Shown piece after piece: positions 50,411-61,313 of a stretch of DNA of 64,000 nucleotides. The notes under the pieces are model-generated. The model ran no database searches, had not been told where the DNA came from, and was given only the letters and a program-made list of their open reading frames with translations. The position numbers were made by a program, and so were the translations under genes. This DNA comes from Paracentrotus lividus (lineage: Eukaryota; Echinodermata; Echinoidea; Camarodonta; Echinidae): NCBI GenBank assembly GCA_940671915.1, contig CALNVZ010003434.1, positions 21,429,679-21,493,678 on the forward strand, written 5' to 3'. Numbering within the stretch: position 1 is the first letter of the stretch; every line of letters starts with the position of its first letter.

Positions 50411-53400
50411 GACAAGAATCTTTACTCATAATACTGATTTCCTATAGGAATAGACATATCACAAGCTGTCCAATATGTGCTCAAACATCCGTCGCACTAT
50501 GGTGCATACATCATTTTGACTCGCAAGTTGGTGCACCTTTCAATAATGCACACGTCACTGATGCACACTTTGGTGCACACATCATTTTGATGCACACTTC
50601 AATAATTCGTGCAACGCCTAGCATTGACGCACAGGGCACAGACATGGGCACAGGGTTTAGATCTCAAAGACAGGGTACCGAGCCATATAATATACATACC
50701 GCATTGACGAGTATATCCTCTTTAGATTCATCCCGTGCAATCATCTCAGCTTGCATCTTTGATAGAAGCACGACGCCTAGTTTGCTCATCCCGTAAGTTA
50801 CATCTGGCCATGGATTTCGCATGGGCATTCCTGCTTTAAAATCCCTTTAAGTAAAACAAACCGACAACAGCTTAATTATAACGGTCATTTAATGTTTCGG
50901 GTCCTGTTACACAACATTTCTCTTAATATCACGCTTATATTCCTAGCAATTATTATGTGGTATATTTTTTAATGTATCACCGCACTGATCAGATCATGTT
51001 GAGGGGATTAACATTGTTTGGAGGTCTATTGATGAGATTACGCAGATGATATGCATCGTGAAACAAACTCTTGATTAATTAACCTTATTTCATTTTCGGA
51101 TTAACGAACGTTATTGTATATCTTGGATTAAGTAACCTAAATCTATTTTCTAAAATTCGAACTTTAAGATTAAAGGAAAGTTATGAATAAAGAATTATCT
51201 ACCATACAACACAGTAACCAGTGACATATCCAGGAATTTGAAATTGGAGGGGGCCGTTAGGTCCGATCATAGACGTAACCACAGGGAATGGTCCGATGTA
51301 GGGCGCTGGTTAAATTTTCCGAATCTATTTATGTACAGTCAATGAGTGGTTTTCAAATTGACGGGGGTGCGCGTCCCCTAAACCCCGCCTAGATCCTACA
51401 TAATATGCACTGCATAAACTTTCGGAATAACAATTATCCATCATATTAACGAATCTTTTGGCATAACGAGCTTTATTGAATGAAAATAACTTACTCAAGA
51501 AATTCATTCATAAGATCCACAACGTCTTGTTCAGATTTAGCTCTTCGGAATTTCTCTCTGATGTCATCATTGCATTCATTCCTGAAGATATGAGGTGCTG
51601 CACAACTTGCTAAATTCACAATTCTGGATAAAAGAAAGTGGTATGTAGATATAAATCAATGATAATGATAGGTAGAAGACAAAAGATTCAATATGAAAGA
51701 ACAGGATACATGTTATTAATCCGCTTCCTTTTCTTCTCAATGAATTATCGACGAATGAAATAAAACAAATAATACCAAGATGGTAAATAAGTTTCACCGA
51801 TTCAACTAAAATAAGGAGTGCGTTCGGATCCTTTCCCAACGTACTATTTTAGTCCACGTTCAGAACGCGATTGAACTTCCGTTATTTTAAATCTTTCCCA
51901 CCTTATACCCCCGTCACACTGAGCTCGTTCTTACTACGTCCTTGCAAATTTTGCCGAACGGGCATAGTCTGTGTGTAAACTGAGGTGGACGTAGTAAATA
52001 CTTCTTACGATCTGTTTACGAACTTCATGGACTAGCTCGGTCGGATTTCCAAAAAAGTGTTCAAAAAAATCGGGCGCCCATCTCGTCCTAAAATTTAACG
52101 GGGGGATCGTGCAACGTACCTGAAACGAGATGGACGTACTACAAACGAAATTGCCGTACTTAAATCGTTCTAAAGATGTACTAGGACGTCATACAAACGA
52201 GCATTGTATATTAATTATTCAAGTTCTAAAATTAAACGTAGTGACAACGTTCCTTAAACGGGTAGGACTTACTCTGAACGAGAAGGACGTACTACGAACA
52301 TACGTTTCAATTTTTAAACAAACGGCATGTCATAATTCCGTCACACTGAGCTAGTTCTCACTGCGTCTTAGGTAGTTCTTGGTGAACGGGCTTATCTGTT
52401 TACACACGGACTGAACGTAGTGCAGACCTTTTAGAATCTAGTACAGACCGTTTACAATCTGTTTACGAAATTGGCGAACGGCCCGAACGGAGAGAACGGA
52501 AAGGCATTCCGATTTTTTTAACATGTTAAAAAAAATCGTACTGGCTTCAAGTTCTAAAATTAACGTAGTGACAACGTTCCTTAAACGGGTAGGACTTACT
52601 CTGAACGAGAAGGAAGTACGCACGAACGTGGTACCTTACTTTTATCATGCTGGCATAGGCACTTTTAGTGACCGTTTGGGCGTGCTACGAACGGTATAGA
52701 GTGAACGAGCAGTTTACTCGTTCTGAACTGATAACAACGTATTGCGGACGCGATAAAGAGCGGAATTGACCGTAACCGAGAAACTATTTATGAACTGCCT
52801 AGCATCGTATTCAAGAAATTATTTTTCAAAGTTATAAGTTCCAACCCGACCAAAGCCCGTTCAGCATTTTTATTTTAGACGGGCAAAATCGGGCAAGAAC
52901 GTTATAGAACGACCTCAGTGTGACGGCCCCCTAAGGTGATTTTAGAACCCTCATAAACCCTAAAATAATAATAAAACAAATAATAAAATAATAATTCAAA
53001 GATGCTAAATATGTGTGATTTACATGAGTACATCAAATAGCAAATTGCTGCTACATAATTATTAAAGAAATTTTAGAACCCCCCCCCCCCCCACTCTCCG
53101 CCCCTCCTTAATTTAAAATTGTTGTGAATACGCCGCTAGTTACACTAATTTACCTTCCTCGAGGCCTGACCAGGGGAAATAGACTTTGGCAGACATTACG
53201 AAGTCCGAAAAAATTTGCGTCCATGACCCGAACTGCATGCTCGTATAAGGGTTTATTTTCCTTGAAATGCAAATAGCAAAAGGACATAAGCACAAAGTAA
53301 AAGATAGCAATCATGGCAAAGTGGCTTTAAATAGCCAAAGGCGGATATATAAGGTCAGGAGTGCTTCTCACAATATAAACCAAAGTTTGCACTAGCACCA

Positions 53401-56400
53401 AATGTATAATTTCTGTGACCTTCATTTTTCTTTTTATATAAACCCCTCCCAAAAAGTTTCGCAAATGGACTTTGGGCCATGATAACTTTTCAGGTACGCT
53501 TTAGTTAGTCCTGATATTCATACCATTGGGAAGATAATTTATTCCCCTTTTTATTGATATCCTATTTGTGATGATTTTGTCATGCTTCAATGCACAGAAT
53601 ATCAAAAATATGGACAAAAGTAAAAAGTCAAATGTTGTAAAATGCACTTTTATTGATCGCATTGAAGTTCCGCAACTTGACTTTAGGTCCTGATAACTTT
53701 GGGGATATTTTCTAATTTTTATTGAATTCTATACCATTGTCAAGTTAATTTATTCCTCTTTTGATTGATACCTTATTTGTCATGGTGATGTCATGCCTGG
53801 GTCCACAGAAACCCTGAATACCACCTGAATACATGGCAAAGCGAAATATAATTTTCAGTTTAAATTTCTGTAACACTACTTTGAACCTTGATACATTTTA
53901 ATGTGAGTTTTTAATCATTATCAATTTTCATAACATTACAAAATTTATTCTTCTTTTTATTGATGCCCTATTTGCAATAGTAACATCATGTTTGAATGCA
54001 CATAACTCATGAATATAATGCAAAGTAAAAAGTGAAAAATTGCGAAATGCCTTGTTATTGCTGGCAACGGACAGTAATACTGACAATACATAGGCATTCA
54101 ATTTGCAACATTTAACTTCTGATTTGTCCTAAAATTCAGGTGTTCTGTGCATGCAAGAACAACACTCTTGTTACAATTAGGGTGTCATTAAAAAGAGGAA
54201 TAAATTTACTTGACAAAGGTATAAAATTCAATTAAAATTAGAAAATACCCCCAAAAGTTATCAGGGCCTAAAGTTGAGTGGCGGAACTTCACTTTGATAA
54301 ATGCATTTTGTGACATTTGACTTTTTACATTTCTCCATATTCTGATATTCTGTGCATTGAAGCATGACAAAATCATTACAAATAGGATATCAATAAAAAG
54401 GGGAATAAATTATCTTTCCAATGGTATGAATATCAGGAATAACTAAAGCGTACCTGAAAAGTTATCATGGCCCAAATTCCATTTGCGAAACTTTTTGGGA
54501 GGGGTTTATATATTAAAGAAAATTACTCATATTGAATACGGAGATTCATAATTGTGTTAGCATGGCTGACTAAGCAGTTGGGCTTTTAAAAAGTATCATA
54601 ACCAGGTTTGAGAAAAATTAGTACCTGCTTCATTACTTCATTGTTTAGTGAAAGCCCAGGTAGGTCAATCACGGTCACCAAAATGTTTTATGGATTATTA
54701 GAATGCAGGGTTTACCGAAACTTGGTACAACGCGATTTTAACGTATATGTTTTTTAAGGGATTGTCATGCTTATGCTCAGTCATCTGTGGTTGAACAGTA
54801 AGAAGATACTAATAATAACAGTAGTAATAACAATAATGAAAGTAACAATAATAATAATTTTTGTTTTTTTAATACGAAGCGTTTTATATAAATGAATATA
54901 GATGATCATAACAGAAAACATACTGATCATGAGATTGACAAATAAAAAAGGACAAAATTTTAAAAAGAACGATATGTCAATCATACAATGCAAGAAATGA
55001 AATTTGGTTTAACTCACTGTCGAGTGTATACCATGTATACCGGCATTGTTGATTAAAACATCAAGCCGACCATGTTCCTTTTCCAAATGAGTCTGAAGCT
55101 TATCGACGGTAGACGGATCAGTAACGTCCAGAGGATGAAACTTGGGATCTAGTCCTACTTTCTGGAGCAGCTCAACAGCGGCTTTACCCCTCCCCTCATC
55201 GCGAGCAGTTAGGTATACGACACCATCTTCTCCAAAATGGCGGCAGAGCGCTCGAACAATCGCTAGGCCTATACCTTTGTTCGCTCCCGTTACCTTAAAC
55301 CAGAAAACAATGATCAAAAGCAGATCAAATTCTCACTTAGATTCTCTTTTGTTATCAATCTAATATATCTCACTGTCATGTCCGTGTTAGCTTACATTTA
55401 ATTTTTGTTTCAAGTGTTTGTGAAAACTTAAATAGATCTATACGGTGTAGACTTAATGAATGCTAAATATCACTTTCTTGTACCTCGGCTTTAGTTTCCA
55501 AATAAAGACTTTACCAACACTTTACAGAAATAAGATGTGCTATCAGGCGCGGATCCAGGGCCCCCCCCCCCAACCAAAAAAAAAAAAAGGGGGGGGGGAA
55601 AGAAGGAAAAACAAAAGCGCAGTAAAATAAACGAGCGGGCTGATTGACCCCAAACCTTACCCCTATGGCTGATACATAATGACCTCTTTGAATGCCGGAG
55701 GCCAAAAAAAAAAAAGCCTACAAATATCACTTTCTTGTACTCGGGTTTAGTTTCCAAATAAAGACTTTACCAACGCTTTACAGAAATAAGATGTGCTATC
55801 AGGCGCGGATCCAGGCCCCCCCCCCCCCCCCCGCTTATCGCTCGGCCAGCGTGACGTGAAAAAATTGAGTGTAACCTTTTGGCTCGCCTGATGTAACGGG
55901 AAAAAATTTGGGTGTAGCAAAATCTGAAATTCTGATTTTGGCCCCCCCCCCCCTGTAATGAAATCCTGTAATCCGCCAGTGGTATCATATGGTAATGAAA
56001 TGTAAATCACCCCAAAAAAGAAGAAATAAATAAATAAATCTATGGAGAAAATTGAATTAAAAAATATATATAAATATGAATAAATCAATACATAAATAAA
56101 ACATTGTTTTAAAAAAAAATTAAAAAAAATCGTTTTCATATAAAAAAATTATAGTCAGTAATAATTATTCTGGATTTATATATAAGGCCTCATACATAAT
56201 TACGATAGTTAGAAAACTTCTCTAAGCGCTTTCCAGAGATTACTCCATGCACTTTTTAAAATTTGATTTCCAATATGCTCATAATGGAAACTACATGTAG
56301 TTTATGAGACGCAAGAAGATGCGATATTTAGGCCATTATAAGCCTACAAGACAAAATAGTAATGAACAGGGTTGCAAAATCATTATTTTACAAAGATTAT

Positions 56401-56444
56401 GAATGCACTGTATATTAACTTACCACAGCCACTTGTGAAGCCAT
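50120..56444 (-). CDS. CBR1: Carbonyl reductase 1-like SDR, six exons
   Basis: NADPH-dependent carbonyl reductase of the short-chain dehydrogenase/reductase family, expected to be cytosolic and to reduce ketones, quinones and lipid-derived carbonyls. Exons (minus strand): 56444-56424, 55293-55018, 53260-53154, 51623-51495, 50844-50700, 50347-50120. They total 906 nt, an exact 301 codons plus stop, with GT..AG at every junction and compatible phases. Seen in the product: TGANKGIG cofactor loop (residues 9-16), TARD after strand 2 (36-39), NNAG (89-92), catalytic Asn in NFFG (115), Ser141 in IVNLAS, Tyr195 and Lys199 in YGMSK, CCPGFIRTDM (227-236), and EGADTPVFLALLP near the end. Residues about 145-178 match the helical insert that keeps CBR1 monomeric. 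Human CBR1 is 277 aa; here a tail of roughly 16 residues follows the usual C-terminus. The start is the only ATG giving a short first exon ending in a GTAAGT donor. Exon 1 is the least certain part. Confidence 0.9.
50379..50410. repeat. (AATC)n microsatellite in CBR1-like intron 5
   Basis: About seven AATC/ATCA repeats, 30 bp upstream of the exon 6 acceptor in transcript sense. Confidence 0.9.
50500..50625. repeat. TGGTGCACACATCATTTTGA repeats in intron 5
   Basis: Two ~70-bp units with TGGTGCAYACATCATTTTGA and TTTCAATAATGCACAC phrases. Confidence 0.65.
50700..50844 (-). CDS. CBR1: CBR1-like exon 5 (YxxxK active site)
   Basis: 145 nt: one base completing Glu178, then residues 179-226. Contains YGMSK, the catalytic Tyr195 and Lys199, and the strand DILVNA. 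Acceptor TTAAAG, donor GTATGT, ending in phase 0. Confidence 0.92.
51229..51404. mobile_element. GGATCC-type MITE in intron 4
   Basis: Left CAGTGACATATCCAGGAATT, right CCGCCTAGATCCTACATA, loosely inverted. Shares TTTTCCGA and AATGAGTGGTTTTCAAATT with the element at 57034-57183, so the two are one family. Confidence 0.65.
51495..51623 (-). CDS. CBR1: CBR1-like exon 4 (catalytic Ser and helical insert)
   Basis: 129 nt. The first base completes Arg135 and the last two start Glu178. IVNLAS carries the catalytic serine, followed by DIREKFR and the acidic helix ending LMNEFL, which align with the CBR1 insert. Acceptor TATCCAG after a pyrimidine tract; donor GTAAGT. Confidence 0.92.
51902..52934. 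mobile_element. TIR element CCCCCGTCACACTGAG in intron 3, rearranged
   Basis: Left end CCCCCGTCACACTGAGCTCG and right end TCAGTGTGACGGCCCC are inverted. A second left end (TTCCGTCACACTGAGCTAGT) sits inside at about 52336, and an 85-bp block with GTAGTGACAACGTTCCTTAA occurs twice (52215 and 52553). The first ~300 bp nearly equal the copy at 63250. Best read as one element inserted next to or into a partial second one. No transposase. Confidence 0.75.
53154..53260 (-). CDS. CBR1: CBR1-like exon 3 (catalytic Asn)
   Basis: 107 nt encoding residues 100-134 plus two bases of Arg135; contains MDANFFG and LFPLVRPRG. Acceptor TTTCAAG, donor GTAAAT. It was located because the protein lacks this segment between exons 2 and 4, and its phase fits both neighbours. 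Confidence 0.88.
53425..54525. mobile_element. Foldback in intron 2: three direct then two inverted ~205-bp units
   Basis: The phrase AATTTATTCC near the middle of each unit recurs at about 53535, 53745 and 53945 in plus sense, and its inverse at about 54200 and 54405. The outermost pair is near-identical over about 170 bp, from AAACCCCTCCCAAAAAGTTT to CAATGCACAGAATATC against its reverse complement ending 54512. Inner units are more diverged. No coding capacity. Confidence 0.9.
55018..55293 (-). CDS. CBR1: CBR1-like exon 2 (cofactor-binding Rossmann half)
   Basis: 92 codons (residues 8-99), phase 0 at both ends. Acceptor TTTAAG, donor GTGAGT. Contains TGANKGIG, TARD and VLINNAG. The reading frame runs on into intron 1 with no stop before the acceptor, so the boundary rests on family alignment and the AG. 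Confidence 0.93.
55465..55830. repeat. ~105-bp direct duplication in intron 1
   Basis: AAATATCACTTTCTTGTACC.. through GATGTGCTATCAGGCGCGGA and poly-C occurs at 55465-55570 and again from 55722, 257 bp apart. Each copy runs into a GGCGCGGATCCAGG element end. Confidence 0.85.
55800..55981. mobile_element. GGATCC-type MITE in intron 1
   Basis: Starts CAGGCGCGGATCCAGG plus poly-C; ends CCTGTAATCCGCCAGTG, its imperfect inverse. 182 bp. The upstream duplicate at 55547 has only the left end. Confidence 0.6.
56424..56444 (-). CDS. CBR1: CBR1-like exon 1 (start codon, 7 codons)
   Basis: Reads MASQVAV and ends at a perfect GTAAGT donor in phase 0. Exon 2 continues with VTGANKGIG, so the join rebuilds the usual N-terminal beta strand. 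Short first exons are hard to prove from sequence alone. Confidence 0.75.
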
Positions 56445-56640
56445 GTTGTTTACAGGTTCTAGGTCAGCCGGTGTTGTTTTCAAAACGTTGTGTTTGGGTG
56501 ATATCCTGGACCTAACAAGTTCATAATCTTCCATATGAACGGACTTTGAACTGTCCAAGTATACTCCGAGCCAAAGGAAATGGTAGATCCCTTTCTATCT
56601 TTTCACCTCTCTTTTTGTATCTCTGCCCCCTAGTGGGGTA

Positions 56641-56753
56641 ACTGAAATTGATGTTAAATCAACACCACTGGTGTTTATATAGGACCATACCACCATGAGA
56701 GATGCTCTAAATAAACACCAGTAGTGTTAATTTAACACCACCGTTTTAGCAGT
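56641..56753. mobile_element. Small MITE upstream of the CBR1-like start codon
   Basis: ACTGAAATTGATGTTAAATC then AACACCACTGGTGTTTAT is mirrored by ATAAACACCAGTAGTGTTAA then TTTAACACCACCGTTTTAGC plus AGT. 113 bp, ending about 200 bp 5' of the ATG and so in the probable promoter or 5' UTR. Confidence 0.7.
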
Positions 56754-57033
56754 GAATGTGTTCTATGTGCATGCGTTGTATTACAGAGATCGAGAGCATT
56801 AACATTTACCTAATGCGAAACTGATATCCCCTTTGCAGATGGAATCGGAGGACATTATTAGCTGGGTGTTATAGTGATGAACAGTACAATGTAACTGATA
56901 CTCAATTTCCTTGCTTAAATTCACTTCAATCGCTAAGAGCATTTTCTTCTCATTTTCTTTGTTTATAGATCCAATACGTATACTGCAATATCCAAAACAC
57001 TCGAATCGAGGGAAATGTACGTATCAAAGGCTT

Positions 57034-57183
57034 CTGTGGCAAATCCAGGATTTGAAAGTGGGGGTTGCCAGGCTCGATAAGGGGGCGCCGCCTGAAATTT
57101 TCCGATTTTGCATGAACAGTTAATGAGTGGTTTTCAAATTACAGGGGGCGCGTTCCTTGCGCCCCCGCCTGGATCCGCCACTG
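57034..57183. mobile_element. GGATCC-type MITE (150 bp)
   Basis: Left CTGTGGCAAATCCAGGATTT, right GCCTGGATCCGCCACTG. Same family as 51229-51404, with the shared AATGAGTGGTTTTCAAATT. Confidence 0.75.
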
Positions 57184-57361
57184 GGCGTTCCGAAAGGTTG
57201 AAGAAAGTCGCAATGTGTTTCAAACGTGTACTAATATCAACGTACACAACAATATATTCTACATATAAGAATATCGGGAAGCACGCCACGAAGTGTTAAC
57301 TTTAAGATTTTATCTTAAAAGGGATTTGTAACTTTGTGGAGGCTTGCAAAAATCATAGCTG

Positions 57362-57745
57362 TAAAAGCGGGCTCACACGATGCAACTTGCTGCGGTGCGA
57401 TTTTTTAAACAAATGGTAGTTTGCATTATTTATGCGACATTTGAAACATGCAAAGTTATCAATGTAATTGAAATTTTGTTTCAATGCGAGCCTTTAATTA
57501 GGAATAAAGGTCAAATTACCTTAAAACCGCAAGATCGCTGTGACGTCACTGCGATAAGGAAACAATTTGAATTTAAACTAAGAAGGGGGTTCACAATCGC
57601 CTTGAATTTCAATTTTGGTATTTACAGGAATACCCACAACTTTGGACAGTATGAATTTCCTTGTTTGAATGTTTGTGTCAAATAATATTAAAGTTTTCCT
57701 GAAAAATCACATCGCAGGATGTCGCATCGTGTGAACCCGCCTTTA
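57362..57745. mobile_element. TA-flanked MITE, TIR GCGGGCTCACACGATGCAAC
   Basis: About 45-bp inverted ends (AAAGCGGGCTCACACGATGC against GCATCGTGTGAACCCGCCTT) with TA at each side. A 101-codon frame inside has no recognisable domain. Confidence 0.78.
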
Positions 57746-58635
57746 GTGACCTAATCCTCGAAAGGTAATTGGTTCAAATCTTTACCATGTCATATCGACG
57801 TCATACTTTCTTAATGTAAATGAGTAAAAAGTACTCAAAATGGATTTAAATGGGGGACAACTCCCATTTTTAGTAGAATTAAGTTATTGTTTTAATTTAA
57901 AAAGGAAGGGGTTTGAACATGTTGATGTCACCATCATGATTAGAACCTAGTCCATGTCGATTATTAACTTCATCTAAAAGATTTAACAATTTGGTAGCAG
58001 AACCCAAACAAATTGGAGACTCAATGACGCTTCTAAGCATCCACACAGTGTTAGTCATGACAACCTATATCAATGAACTCGAATTTATTAAAGTGTGTGT
58101 TTGAACAATCAGAAAATTATTTTTATTACAATGCAAACATCGCTTTTTTAAGGGGGAGAGGGTTTTTAAAGGCTTCTTGAATTTAATGTATAAAATTAAG
58201 TCAGGAGCTCATGACATTTAGACACTTTGTTGTCCGTGTATGAAAGATCACCCTAGGATAATGAAAGTCACACCAAACTTCGATCTCATTAACCGTTGTC
58301 TAGTATAGAGTGTCGTTGAAGAGGCTTCGTAATAATGCGGCCAGACCTTTACCTAAAAATCGTGTGGTATTAAACCAGTGCTGTCGTGCGAGTGACGTAT
58401 GGTCTATCTATCAAACCAAAAAAAGGCCTACAATGCTGTAAATAATAACCCCCAAAATGCCAGAAATAGAGTCCGAGCTCATGCATATACACAATAATAC
58501 TACATCATACAAATCTCGTATTAACTGAGAAAGGTCTATTTGGGCACCCGGAACCTCGTCAGAAAACATCAATATTCAGTTTGAATAAACGAAGATATTA
58601 ATAACGAGTAATTACATAGATAGACCAATCTATTT
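57746..58635. other. No gene recognised
   Basis: AT-rich anonymous DNA. Confidence 0.5.
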
Positions 58636-58790
<155 letters not shown>

Positions 58791-59049
58791 GTTTTGGCGT
58801 CACCTGCGCCTGGACGGCCAAAAGCGAACTAAATCACTGTAATTTGCAGGTCTCTCCTCCAATATAACTGATATATAAACCGATGTAAATTCTTCTGATT
58901 TTCGATGTACTGTATTAGTGAGATTTTTCTCATATTGTATTTTGCAATAAATGCTCAAACGCCTTTTTTTAAGAAAAAGAAATACATTAGTGACGAAAAG
59001 TAAAAACAAGGAAAATATTTAAAAATAAAATTTTAAAATTTCACAAAGA

Positions 59050-60040
59050 AAAGAGGCCTCGTGGACCCTCGGCCTCCTGGGAAAGTCGACCTCATGGGTA
59101 TACTAGAAGGTGCCCCTTTGTTTATTCAAAATATTTGTTGAAACACCAAATTTTCGGATCGCGCTTCACGCTCGCTGATACCAAATCATAATGCACAAAT
59201 AATAACTCCAATTTTTACCTTTAAAAATTTTTCAGCTCGCGCTCCGCGCTCGCGGATACTAAATAGGGTCTATAATACATAAGTATCTACCATTTTCTAG
59301 TGCTAGAAAATGCCCCTTTATTTATTCCATATAACTTTTAAAACCTCAAAATTTTCGACTCGCGCTTCGCGCTCGCAGATTCCAATTCAGAAGGGTATAT
59401 AATGCACAACTATCTACAATTTTTTTATACTAAAAAGCGCGCCTTTATTTATTCTATATTTCTTTTAAAAGCCCAAATTTTCGGCTCGCTGATACTAATT
59501 CAGTAGGGTATATAATGCACAATTAACTCAAAGTTTTCAGCCAAAAATTGTGCATTATGGTTTAGTATCCGCGAGCGCGAAGCGCGAGCCGAAAATTTGG
59601 GCTTTTAAAAGATATATAGAATAAATAAAGGCGCGCTTTCTAGTATAAAAAATTGTAGATAGTTGTGCATTATATATCCTTCTGAATTGGAATCTGCGAG
59701 CGCGAAGCGCGAGTCGAAAATTTTGAGATTTTAAAAGTTATATGGAATAAATAAAGGGGCATTTTCTAGTACTAGAAAATGGTAGATACTTGTGTATTAT
59801 AGACCCTATTTAGTATCCGCAAGCGCGAAGCGCGAGCTGAAATTTTTTTAAAGGTAAAAATTGGAGTTATTATTTTGTGCATTATGATTTGGTATCAGCG
59901 AGCGCGAAGTGCGAGCCGAAAATTTGGGGTTTCAAAAGATATTTTGAATAAATAAAGGGGCACCTTCTTGTATACACATTAGGTCGACTTTCCCAGGAGG
60001 CCGAGGGCCCAGGAGGCCGAGGGTCCACGAGGCCTCTTTT
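59050..60040. repeat. ~1 kb palindrome built of GCGAAGCGC units
   Basis: Arms of about 480 bp meet near 59535 with a spacer of about 20 bp. Each arm begins with GAGGCCTCGTGGACCCTCGG and holds about four ~110-bp units carrying TCGGCTCGCGCTTCGCGCTC (left) or its inverse (right), separated by TATAATGCACAA and TTTATTTATTC phrases. Arms differ by scattered bases. The core motif is that of the array at 13280-14850. Confidence 0.92.
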
Positions 60041-60790
60041 CTAATTATTCTAATTACTAGTAGTCATACCAAACTTATACATATGCTGTCATGGAAAACT
60101 GAGCACCTGAACATTTAAAAGCCTGTCTCAAATTCACCATGTACCAATTTTTTGGCTATTCCCAAGGGACAAAAACATGGGTGCCTTCTGCTCAAACTTG
60201 GTACAAGGCAGTATTAACAATTTTTTTTCTAACTCAAGCTCTCCGTTATCCATGACATCACAAGTAAAAATGTTGTTTTATTCAACAGAATGTGAGTTAC
60301 TCTTTAACATCAAAAAAATATTAAAATCACATAATTTTCAATACGAGGCACTCAAAGTTGGGTAGACGAAATGTATTTTACTTTATTTTCTTTTATTTAA
60401 TTACAAGCTGCGAAATTCTTTCTATACAAAATTCTAATTACAAGAGGCAGATGCACATCATTTCGTCATCAAATAAAAGAGAAATGTCACGTAATATCTG
60501 AAATAAATTGGTGTTCAAATCATGTGTTGGCGTAACTTATAAAGGGACGCCTTCTGAACAGTTCTGTTCTTTCGAGAAAGAGTTGTGAAAGACAAAATCT
60601 TCAAATACAATTCTAAGCTCTAATTACAGGATTCAGGTGGGCATTGCAATGAAATCAAGACGTTATGTAATAACAGACACAAAATGGTTTTCTAATCACA
60701 TGTACGTTCACGCTGTCTTCATAATTCCTCTTAAAACAAATATGTAAAATGATATACAATGGGGTATTTATTTGAACATTTTAATGTGAT
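60041..60790. other. No gene recognised
   Basis: Anonymous DNA. Shared repeat with 5830-6000 begins just after. Confidence 0.5.
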
Positions 60791-60794
60791 GTAT

Positions 60795-60985
60795 AGGCCT
60801 GTAACGACTGGCATTGTCGCACGACGCATAATTTCATATAAATGCATTTTTTTTCCAGTCTGGAACCAACCTTTGACCTCACAATCCGAAAGTCGTAACT
60901 GGATTAGAACCTCGATTCGATTCTTAGCAGTTTGCAGGCCTATTTAGAGAAAATACCTAAAATAATTCAAATTGATTACATTATG
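60795..60985. repeat. Interspersed repeat, second copy of 5830-6000
   Basis: Same phrase order as the first copy; B-box-like minus-strand GAGGTTCTAATCC is one base off the first copy's motif. Confidence 0.55.
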
Positions 60986-60997
60986 GGAAAAAAAAAG

Positions 60998-61313
60998 AAT
61001 ACTAAATAGGGTCTATAATGTACAATTATCTCAAATAATAGCTAAAATTTTCGGCTCGCGCTTCGCGCTCGCTCTGCTTCTTAAAATCATCAATTAAAAT
61101 TTTTATTTATTTATTCTATTTATTTATTTTTTTTTTTTTGCTAGTTATATGATTATTAATTGTTTTCATAGGAGTAAAAATGAAATTGTTTAAATCCCTT
61201 GTTTTAGGTCAGTATAGGCCTATATGTCGGGGAATGTTTTCCAGATTTTTTTTTTTCAAAGTTGCCCCCCCCGCCCCCCCCCCCTCTTGGAAAATCCTGG
61301 ATCCGCGCCTGAA
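60998..61313. mobile_element. Solo GCGAAGCGC unit with GGATCC-type right end
   Basis: TACTAAATAGGGTCTATAAT then AAAATTTTCGGCTCGCGCTT and CGCGCTCGC at 61048-61074 match one unit of the 59-60 kb palindrome. The segment closes with poly-C and TCCTGGATCCGCGCCTG at 61297-61313. Confidence 0.55.

Noticed and set aside
55747-56139. 130-codon minus-strand frame in intron 1
   Set aside because: Covers poly-G/C and MITE ends; no motif.
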